Origin: an uncultured bacterium | GTDB taxonomy: Bacteria > Bacteroidota > Ignavibacteria > Kapaibacteriales > UBA4661 | Assembly: GCA_937899715.1 (NCBI GenBank) | Contig: CALCNX010000115.1 | Coordinates: 1-42,262 of the forward strand | Direction: 5' to 3' | DNA length: 42,262 nt | Shown: positions 7,635 to 16,100 of the stretch, piece after piece | Position numbering within the stretch: position 1 is the first letter of the stretch | Layout: every line of letters starts with the position of its first letter | Notes under the pieces: generated by a model | Databases searched by the model: none | What the model was told of the DNA's origin: nothing | Seen by the model: the letters and a program-made list of their open reading frames with translations, nothing else | Position numbers and translations under genes: made by a program

Positions 7635-10600
7635 TTACCGCACAATAATAATCTTCCTTGCCGCCAGCTCCCGCCCGTTGCGGAGTTGGATGAAATATAT
7701 CCCCGACGGTAAGCGGCTGACATCCAATACTCGTGTGTTCAAGCCACTCACCGACATAAATTTCTGCTCTCCAAATATCATCGGGTCGGGGCGTACACCT
7801 AGCGCATTGATGAGATTCAGCGTGTATTCCTCTGCATCATGCGAGGTAAATTCCAACGTCAGTTCCGTCGAAGCCGGATTCGGTCGTGCGTCCACAATCC
7901 TGAGCGTTCCCAAGGTCGAAATCACCAAACGCAGTCCACCCGCCCGTGAAATACCGACCAAACGAAATGTTGCCGTGCTGGCGTTGATGGTCATCTTGGG
8001 TACGCGCGTTTCGGGTGTTTTTTGAAGTTTAAGAGCCGTAGCGGTGTCGTTTCCTAATGCCGCACGGAAGCGTAAGGTGTCAAGCGGCACGGTGGGGTCA
8101 TCGCTTTTAACCTTGAAGGAAACAGGAATAAAGCGTTCACCAAGCCGCACATCCCCAAATGGGAGGGGTGGAAGCGGTTGCAGAAGTGAGACATTGTAAC
8201 GAATGGTGTCGGAGATGACGGTTCCCACGGGAACGCGAGCACGATTGCGGAGGAAGACCTTCGTGCTTGCGGTGTCGCCGGGGGCGGCATAGAAATTTTC
8301 AAAAACTAAGTCGGCAATTCGAGGTGGCAGTGTAGAGGCGCTAAGAGGCAATATTTGTGAAATAGAGCAGCTTGTTACGCCGGGAATACTAAGATTAAAC
8401 TGCAATGAGTCCGGGAAAGTTCGCCCGGCGATGGAGCTGGTAAATATTACCTGTACACTGTCTTTTGAATATGGAGCAATCGTTGCCGGAGCTTGGAGCC
8501 TAAATTGTGCCAAGCCACTTTGAGCCTGACGGGGAAGTATGAGCGGAATACTACTACGATTGTAAATCTGTACAAATGCAGTGGTCGTGGCATCTGCTTC
8601 TAGCGGTGGAAAGGTAAGAGATGAAGGACTAATTTCTATCCCTAGAACGTCATGTTTGATAATGCTGAGTAGCACACGAAAAGTTGCGACTGTGCCGCCT
8701 CGGTCAGTAATAATGAGATATAAAGACGGAAGCGTCCCAGTACGAACAAGAGTATCAATTCGTACTTTCACCTTTGTCGTTGTGCCTGCTACTAATTGCC
8801 CCAGAGAGTCGGGCAGGCTTGCAAACGATGAGAGTGGTTCAAGGGAATACCTGACATTCGCTGATGCATTGCCGATATTACTCACAGGGACTTCCAATGT
8901 TGCGGAGCTTGCGCACGTCGGCAATACTGCGGGAGATACTGCAAAAAATACCGGTTTCGATTCCACTGTTGCCGAAAGCACGATGTTTTCCATCGGACAG
9001 CTATTGGGAATGAGGATTGTGTCTTGGTAGGTAATGCCGGGCAGACCACCCAGAAACGTTGCTTGCAAGGAAGCAGTAGCATTGGACGCAAGAACTCCCG
9101 TTGCGGTAGTTTGTGCTGTTATACGAAAGTATTGCCTTTGCGAAAGAAACGATGAGGTAGGATACCACTGCAACTCACCATTCCCCTTGTTAGTGACGGT
9201 AATACTTGCTTTTGCAGTCATTCCTGAATCTGTCTTTGGCAGGACAACGAATGAAGATGGCGAAATACTGAGCAAAGGTCGTTCCAATCGCCCGTACAAA
9301 GGAATGCGAACAATGCCTCGAATGGAGTTGGAGGATATGACAACGGTAGCGAATGTCGCGCCGAATGCTTGCTGGGGCGTGAAACGCAGGCGGAGATTAC
9401 CGGTATCTTTAGCATTAACTCTCTGCGGCTGACTTAAAATCTCAAAGTCACGGCTGGGAAGGTCGTCCAGCTTTACAATACGAATACTATCAAGAACCAG
9501 CGTTTGTGTGCCGATATTGGGAAGTGGGATGTTAATTATCCGAATACTGCAATCGTTCGCACCCTGCACCACAGGCGGTGTAGCGATAGCGTTACCCAAA
9601 CGTGGTGCATCTACGATGCCCGTGCCGAAAAGCGGTACAGTAAGCGGCGAACCCGGTTGGTTGAAGGTGAACAGAAGTGGTGCCCCAAAGCGTCCAATAT
9701 CCGATGGCGTAAAGCGAAGATTTACCGTGATAGAAGCACCCGGCGGAAGAGTAATTACGCCATTATTGACATTAGCACTTACACCAAGAATTCTAAAAGT
9801 CGAATCCGGAAAATTGCTCATATCTTGGATAATCGGGTAATCAATGCGGACAGGAATGGTGCTAACGTTCCGTACCACTGCTTGCAGAGTATCATAGTTC
9901 ATTTTGATGAGGCGTTCTTGCCAGTCTATACGTGAAGTCGTTACTTGGAGAGGTGGTGGCACTCCCACGCCCGAAATCTTTGCGCCCAGCGTGTCGCCGG
10001 CAGCGGTTTGATAGAACACGCTATCGGTTTGTGTGCCTTCCGTCTGTGGCGAAAAACGGAATTCTATCTTGTACAGCCCTAGTGAGGGCGGCACCGTGGC
10101 ACTTACAGTGAAGGGTGCATCGCCGGAGACAATCGAAAAAGGGCTTTTCGGGTTTTTGAACCAAATACGTTTTATGTCGGCAGGGTATGGATCCTGATTA
10201 GTAAGCGCAGAGTGCGTTGTATCTTTTTTTGTGCCAATAACAGCTTGTCCCATGTTGATATCCTTTGCTGCCAGACGCGGGCGGACAATGCGCCAGAGAT
10301 CATTGGAGACATCTTCTTGAAGGGGAAATTTTTCGAGAATGTACCAGACAATAACTTTCCCGTTTTCTCCGGCAGTCACAACGCGGCTTGTCGAGGGATC
10401 GAAAAATGCGGTATTCACTAAAAGTCCTCCCGTGGTATTCGTTTCGTGGCGTAAAGTTACCACTAATTGCCCGGTTGCCACTTCCCATAGTTGCGCCGTA
10501 CCATTTGCCATCGCAGTAATCAGGAACGTTCCTGTGCGGTCAAATGAAGCCATACCAATAGTGCCGACATTCATGGCAGGAAGAGGAGCAAGCGAAGGAT

Positions 10601-12860
10601 CTTCTTGTAAAGCCTCACCATTATTGGTTGTGACGACTCGCAGAAAACGGACTTTATTATCTGAACAAGTTGCTGCAATCAGTAACTGTCCTCCGGGCTG
10701 TGCGACATCAACATAGGTAATATATCCAGAGGTCGGTGTCCAAATGAGAGGCGGTGCAAATGGAGTGGTGGTAACGTTCCTCCACAGCCGCACACCGCCG
10801 GAGGATGCGACAATACCCCTGCCATCTGGTGTGTAGAGTACATTTTCTGCTCCTGCCGCACTTAAAAGGAAGTTGACAACATTGCTCCCCGATGGAGTGA
10901 TATTGATTCGATATATGTAGATGCCAGCACCATTCGCACCGGAATTACTGATAACAACTTCCAATGGATTTGTCGGATTAAAGCGAATACTGTTGGGGTT
11001 TGCTCTCTCGGCAGTAAAAAAGCCAAGTCGGAGATTTTGATCGGGAGAATTAAATTCTACATTGATGCCGGAATTATTGGCAATAGTGAAAGCAAAGCCT
11101 CCTTGATTATTCATAGCAATATCATTTAATTGGAGACTGAGACTGTTGTTGCGGTCATTAGATATTTGTTTGAGCGTACTATCCCAAACTGTCACCAGCC
11201 TGTCAAAACCCGCAACTATAGATGTACCGTTGCTGCCACCAAACTGCGCCGAACGCGCATTTGCGGTGCTTCGCGCCAGAACCACAGAACTATCATTGGA
11301 GAAGCGTCCTGTATTGGAGCTTTTCTGTCGTACTCGCATTAGGCATATATCGCTGGGAGTATTGGGAACAGACCAAGCGTGGACATAATCGGTAGCATTA
11401 GAATCAATATTCCGCCACGTTTTGCCAGCATCAATACTATAATCCAGTATCACAGGCTCTGTGGGGGGCACACCGCGCCATGCTATGCTGGCTACCGTTC
11501 CCACTAAAAATACCTCTCCGCCATTAGGACGAATAAGTTCCAGCGTCGGTACACGCGGGTGAGCGCCGGGAAAGCCTGCCGTTACATACCATTGGAGAGA
11601 ACACGTTTTACCATTGCCATCATCCGTTTCAGCAATAATTGTTGCAAACTTATAGCTGCTATCTTGTGCTAGATAGGAAATCTCGACCTCAGCACGTGTA
11701 CTACCGATGGTAAGTGTCAGTGGTGTTGGTGTCAGTACACGAATAGCAAAATCGCTTGACGAGAAGCGCCGTATGGTCAGATTTTGTGCGCCTGCGTTCA
11801 ACTGAAGCGCGACTGTTTTTTTGACGGTTGTGCCGACTTGTACTGCGCCTAATGTGAGCGTTGAAGGAATAATTTGCACTTGATTCGCAAATGACGTTGG
11901 CGTTACATAGCTCAAACCAGAGCTCACACCGGGTAAAGAATTCGCCGTCAAAACGAGATTGCGTGATTGTTTACTACAAGGGATGTCTGATGTCCATTCA
12001 ATAGCGCATGGGGTATTGAGCCTGATACGGTTTGCCAGTTCGCGGTAGATTTGTTCAATTTCGGCTTTTGATTGAAGATTGGAAAATGACCGTCCGCCTG
12101 TGGAACGAGCAATAGAGTCAAGTAATGGCGGAGTCACCAATCCAACAGTGATACAATAGACAACAGTGCCAATTTGTTTCGCCTGCTCAACCACTTGGTT
12201 CACGATAACAGGCGAGGCTCCATCGGTCAGAAAAATCACCGCTCGGTTGGCGTTCTTTGCCGTTGCCAGTAGCGATAAGGCTCCACCGGGATTACCAACA
12301 AAACCTTGCTGGTAATCTGTGCCTCTTCCCGTTTTTAGACCGTTCAGTGCTCGCTTTAGTGCATTTTTATTGGCTGTAAAATCTTGAATCGGGTAACTAA
12401 AATCATCGAAAGCAGCAATCGCACATTCTGAGCCGTCGTTAGCCAGCGCATCTACAAAAGCTGTTGCGGCGCTGCGGGCTGCTTCAAGGCGGGTCGTTCC
12501 GCCGTTTAAGAAATCTCCCATTGAACCTGATATGTCAATAGTCAGCACAGCAGAAACGGGCAGCATCTGCTGTATTGGGCAAGCGTAACTTGTAATGGTA
12601 CGCGGCACTCCATCTTCGGTTAAACGAAAATTTGCTTGAGAGGTGATTTGCTGACCCTGCCCGTCGAAGGCATAGACATTTGCCCGCAGACGAGGGAAAT
12701 TAGTGCTGTCAAGATTGAAAAGAGAGAGAGATTGTGCCGTAAGAGAGGTCTGCGAACCTGACGACAGTACAATTAACAGCGAAGCGAAAACGAAGTACAA
12801 ACCAACGCAAGGGCAAGTGCTCAAGCGACGGCAAACCAAAGGAGTAGCAAAAAAACACAT
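7635..12860 (-). CDS. Giant VWA / beta-propeller / ASH-repeat surface protein with T9SS sorting domain (copy 1)
   Basis: This 1741-residue exported protein has a signal peptide ending near residue 43 (SLTAQ), then a von Willebrand A domain (about 100-285) with a complete MIDAS: DISGS (109-113), Thr181 and TDG (212-214). A first HYDIN/ASH-like beta-domain (330-430) and a PNGGEVFLVGT...W segment resembling the Kre9/KNH1 module (440-530) follow, then a WD40-like propeller (about 535-880), several further choice-of-anchor-D/ASH-type beta-domains, and a T9SS type A sorting domain at the end (ARPNPAS...LPSGIYFIQLRNG...KIIIVR). It is probably secreted by T9SS and anchored at the cell surface, with VWA mediating metal-dependent binding. 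It is a tandem paralogue of 13126-18456. The binding partner is unknown. Confidence 0.88.
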   Translation of the reverse strand: MCFFATPLVCRRLSTCPCVGLYFVFASLLIVLSSGSQTSLTAQSLSLFNLDSTNFPRLRANVYAFDGQGQQITSQANFRLTEDGVPRTITSYACPIQQMLPVSAVLTIDISGSMGDFLNGGTTRLEAARSAATAFVDALANDGSECAIAAFDDFSYPIQDFTANKNALKRALNGLKTGRGTDYQQGFVGNPGGALSLLATAKNANRAVIFLTDGASPVIVNQVVEQAKQIGTVVYCITVGLVTPPLLDSIARSTGGRSFSNLQSKAEIEQIYRELANRIRLNTPCAIEWTSDIPCSKQSRNLVLTANSLPGVSSGLSYVTPTSFANQVQIIPSTLTLGAVQVGTTVKKTVALQLNAGAQNLTIRRFSSSDFAIRVLTPTPLTLTIGSTRAEVEISYLAQDSSYKFATIIAETDDGNGKTCSLQWYVTAGFPGAHPRVPTLELIRPNGGEVFLVGTVASIAWRGVPPTEPVILDYSIDAGKTWRNIDSNATDYVHAWSVPNTPSDICLMRVRQKSSNTGRFSNDSSVVLARSTANARSAQFGGSNGTSIVAGFDRLVTVWDSTLKQISNDRNNSLSLQLNDIAMNNQGGFAFTIANNSGINVEFNSPDQNLRLGFFTAERANPNSIRFNPTNPLEVVISNSGANGAGIYIYRINITPSGSNVVNFLLSAAGAENVLYTPDGRGIVASSGGVRLWRNVTTTPFAPPLIWTPTSGYITYVDVAQPGGQLLIAATCSDNKVRFLRVVTTNNGEALQEDPSLAPLPAMNVGTIGMASFDRTGTFLITAMANGTAQLWEVATGQLVVTLRHETNTTGGLLVNTAFFDPSTSRVVTAGENGKVIVWYILEKFPLQEDVSNDLWRIVRPRLAAKDINMGQAVIGTKKDTTHSALTNQDPYPADIKRIWFKNPKSPFSIVSGDAPFTVSATVPPSLGLYKIEFRFSPQTEGTQTDSVFYQTAAGDTLGAKISGVGVPPPLQVTTSRIDWQERLIKMNYDTLQAVVRNVSTIPVRIDYPIIQDMSNFPDSTFRILGVSANVNNGVITLPPGASITVNLRFTPSDIGRFGAPLLFTFNQPGSPLTVPLFGTGIVDAPRLGNAIATPPVVQGANDCSIRIINIPLPNIGTQTLVLDSIRIVKLDDLPSRDFEILSQPQRVNAKDTGNLRLRFTPQQAFGATFATVVISSNSIRGIVRIPLYGRLERPLLSISPSSFVVLPKTDSGMTAKASITVTNKGNGELQWYPTSSFLSQRQYFRITAQTTATGVLASNATASLQATFLGGLPGITYQDTILIPNSCPMENIVLSATVESKPVFFAVSPAVLPTCASSATLEVPVSNIGNASANVRYSLEPLSSFASLPDSLGQLVAGTTTKVKVRIDTLVRTGTLPSLYLIITDRGGTVATFRVLLSIIKHDVLGIEISPSSLTFPPLEADATTTAFVQIYNRSSIPLILPRQAQSGLAQFRLQAPATIAPYSKDSVQVIFTSSIAGRTFPDSLQFNLSIPGVTSCSISQILPLSASTLPPRIADLVFENFYAAPGDTASTKVFLRNRARVPVGTVISDTIRYNVSLLQPLPPLPFGDVRLGERFIPVSFKVKSDDPTVPLDTLRFRAALGNDTATALKLQKTPETRVPKMTINASTATFRLVGISRAGGLRLVISTLGTLRIVDARPNPASTELTLEFTSHDAEEYTLNLINALGVRPDPMIFGEQKFMSVSGLNTRVLDVSRLPSGIYFIQLRNGRELAARKIIIVR

Positions 12861-12916
12861 AATTATTCACGAGACAGCGCACGGCATGAGATAAAAGCCA
12901 CACGTCTAAGCGACAC

Positions 12917-12934
12917 GCCGACCCTCCAGTCAGC
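12917..12934 (-). promoter_or_regulatory. Leader hairpin of copy 1, GGAGG loop
   Basis: Read on the minus strand, the 18 bases are GCTGAC-TGGAGG-GTCGGC, a 6-bp stem with one G-U pair. The equivalent site before copy 2 (18533-18550) is GCCGAC-TGGAGG-GTTGGC: the stem bases differ but the pairing is kept through a different G-U pair and the loop is identical. It is not a terminator, as no T-run follows. It is 56 bases from the start codon, too far to be its ribosome-binding site. Confidence 0.5.
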
Positions 12935-12943
12935 ATTTGTGGC

Positions 12944-12997
12944 TCAAGTGATGTTGTTCTCGAAAAACCATACACTTGTTGCACGAATTGCCTGCAT
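12944..12997 (-). CDS. Possible 17-codon upstream reading frame in the leader of copy 1
   Basis: ATG at 12997 to TGA at 12944 encodes MQAIRATSVWFFENNIT. The leader of copy 2 has a frame of exactly the same length (MQAIRTTSVCHSQRQCL) beginning at the corresponding base. In the first nine codons two of three base changes are silent. The tails differ completely. It could be a leader peptide or a coincidence of shared DNA; no strong ribosome-binding site precedes it. Confidence 0.3.
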   Translation of the reverse strand: MQAIRATSVWFFENNIT

Positions 12998-13016
12998 AAA
13001 ACAATTTCATACAGTG

Positions 13017-13042
13017 CAAATATACATCGGAACGGAAAAGTT
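13017..13042 (-). promoter_or_regulatory. Bacteroidota-type promoter of copy 1
   Basis: On the minus strand TATATTTG (13017-13024) fits the TAnnTTTG -7 element of Bacteroidota. The 26 bases from AACTTTTCCGTTCC to TATATTTG are the same in the promoter of copy 2 except at one position, while the flanks have diverged. A clear -33 TTTG is not visible here. Transcription would begin about 150 bases before the start codon. Confidence 0.55.
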
Positions 13043-13125
13043 CCATAGAAAGATTATCTCTCCGGCAAAATGTGGAGCAATTGAATGATTTCGAGCACCA
13101 ATAGACAAAAAATTGTCCAAAAGAA

Positions 13126-16100
13126 TTACCGCACAATAATAATCTTCCTTGCCGCCAATTCCCGCCCATTGCGGAGTTGGATGAAGTATATTCCCGACGG
13201 CAAGCGGCTCACATCCAATACTCGTGTGTTCAAACCACTCACCGACGTAAATTTCTGCTCTCCAAATATCATCGGGTCGGGGCGCACACCTAGCGCATTG
13301 ATGAGATTCAGCGTGTACTCCTCCGCGTCATGCGATGTAAATTCCAACGTCAGTTCCGTCGAAGCAGGATTCGGTCGTGCGTCCACAATCCTGAGTGTTC
13401 CCAAGGTCGAAATCACTAAGCGCAGTCCGCCTGCCCGCGAAATACCGACCAAACGAAATGTTGCCGTGCTGGCGTTGATGGTCATCTTGGGTACGCGCGT
13501 TTCGGGTGTTTTTTGAAGTTTAAGAGCGGTAGCGGTGTCGTTTCCTAGTGCCGCACGGAAGCGTAAGGTCGCAAGCGGCACAGTGGGGTCATCACTTTTA
13601 ACCTCGAAGGAAACAGGTATCTTTCGCTCACCGAGCAACACTTCTCCAAATGGTAGAGGTGGAAGCGGTTGGAGGAGAGAAACATTGTAGCGAATGGTGT
13701 CGGAGATGACGGTTCCCACGGGGACGCGAGCGCGATTGCGGAGGAATACTTTGGTGCTTGCGGTATCGCCCGGAGCGGCGTAGAAATTTTCAAAGACTAA
13801 GTCGGCAACGCTTGGCGGGAGCGTAGAGGCGCTGACTCGTAAGGTTTGAGAAGAAATAGCACACCCCATACCATTCACGGCAATCGGTGTAAAAATGATA
13901 CTATCTTGAAATGCCAACCCAGCAGCAGCGCCATTAAACCTAACCGTTGCCACGATGCTGTCATAAGGACGGACAACAGTTTGTGCTTGCCAGCTAAATT
14001 GCACCGTTCCTGCCAGAAAGCGCTGCGGTAAAGCCAGTGCTTGATTGCTGCCGTTGTAAATAGTGACAGTCTCCTGTGTGGTGATATTTGCATCAAGCGT
14101 CGGGAATACAATACTGTTTTTTGAAAGCCTCAGTCCAACGTCCTGTTTAATCACGGTCATCGGTACTGTATCCCTCTGGATGGCTTCTACGGCTGTCATA
14201 GTAGAGGTTGTTGATTCGATCAGCACCGAAAAGCGCGTTGTATCGGCACGACTGAGCGGGCTTACTTGAACTTGTAGTGTAAAAGTACCATTTGTGGGAA
14301 TCGTTTTAACAGAATCGCTTAACTGCACATTCGGTAAACGTGGCAGGGGAATAAACTTCACATTTTTTGCTTCTGATGTTCCGATATTCCGAACCGAAAT
14401 ACTCATTGTTGCCGATGACTCGCAAGTGGTTAAGGGCTGAGGGACGGTTATTTGTAGACGTGGCGAAGATTTGACGGTTGCCGACCATTGCGTCACCAGA
14501 GTAGAAAAACATTTTGCTGGCTCTTCTAATGAGATAGAACCTGTGTATGTTTTGCCGACCGTACCGCCTAAGAACGTAAGTGTGAGGTTACCTACGGCAT
14601 TAGGTAGAAGCTCTGTTGAGAAGGGCGAAGCAACAACACGTATCCGCGGAATTCCATCTTGGTCGGTAAATGTAACTGGTGTACTATTCCATGGGGCACT
14701 AACATTCCCCTTGTTCTCCACTCTAATAGTTATTGAGTTGGAAGATTGTTGCTCATTGACGGCAGAAAAGACAACGGAACGAGTCGAAAAGACCAATAAA
14801 GGCTGTTCCAAGCGCCCCTGCAAGGGAACACGTGCAACACCGCTAATGGAATTGGAGTAAATAACAAGTGTAGCAAAGGTTGTACCAACTGCTTGCGGTG
14901 TGAAGCGGATTCTAGCACTTTGACTGCCCTGATCATTCACCTGAATAGTCAATGGCGTTTGCGTGAGTACTTGAAAATCACGACTTGGTGTGCCATCCAC
15001 ACCGACGACCCGCATACTGTCTATGACAAGTGCCTGTGTGCCTGTGTTGGGCAGAGGAATGTCCTCTGGTTGTGGCTGAGTGCAGAGCGTTTGCACAAAT
15101 GGCGTTGCAGTGAGAGTGTTGCTGAGACGAGGACCGTCTTGTACGCCTGTGCCTAAGAGCTGTACCGTTGGTGGTTCGCCAGGTTGATCGGTGGTAAATT
15201 TCAGAGGTACTCCAATGAGACCAATATAGGGCGGCGTGAAACGAAGATTAATGATAATCGAATCACCAGCAGCAAGCGTGATAATTCCACCGCTCAAGGT
15301 GCTGCGTGGACTCAGAATCACGCCATTAACTCTAAAGGGCGGAGTAAATGTACCGCTCACATTAGGCGCATTCGGTACATTCAGATTTACAGGAATTGGG
15401 CTGATATTGCGTATGACCGCTTGTACAGTATCGTATCCGATGTTGAGAAAGCGCTCACGCCAATCTATGGGCTGCGGAACAACCTGTATGCGTTGTAAGA
15501 CACCCTCGCCCGAAATCCTTGCCCTGAGCGTATCGCCCGCAATGGTTTGAAAAAAAACGCTGTCTGTGTTATCGGGTATAGTGGGTATTTTGCCTTCCAC
15601 AAGCGGATGGAAGCGAAATTCGATATTGTAGAGTCCCAATCGTGGCGGTGTAGCTGCGTTCACGGTAAAGGGCGCACTGCCTGAAACAATGGAAAAAGGG
15701 CTGTTCGTTTTTTTGAACCACACTTTTGTAATCGGTACAGAATACAAATCGGGATTCGTCAGGACAAGATGCGTGGTGTCTTTGTCAGTGCCGACGATTG
15801 CTTTTCCTACGTCTATATCATTTGCCACCAAGTGCGGGCGAACAATACGCCAGAGGTTATCGGAACGGTCTTCTTGGAGGGGAAGTTTTTCAAGGAGATA
15901 CCAGACAATAACTTTTCCGTTTTCTCCTGCCGTAACAGCGCGGCTGGTTGATAGGTCGAAGAAAGCAGTATTGACTACGCGACTAAAAATACCTGTCGTA
16001 TTAGTCTCATGTTGTAATGCTGTTATCAACTGTCCGCTTGCAACGCTCCATATTTGGGCACTACCGTTTTCCATTGCAGTGATAAGAAATGCTCCCGTGC

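Noticed and set aside
12917..12934. The leader hairpin as a transcription terminator
   Set aside because: The stem is short and no T-run follows on the minus strand.
13085..13516. Plus-strand frame of 143 codons similar to the plus-strand frame at 7678-8025
   Set aside because: The likeness only mirrors the near-identical C-terminal coding DNA of the two giant genes on the other strand; there is no start signal and no family likeness.
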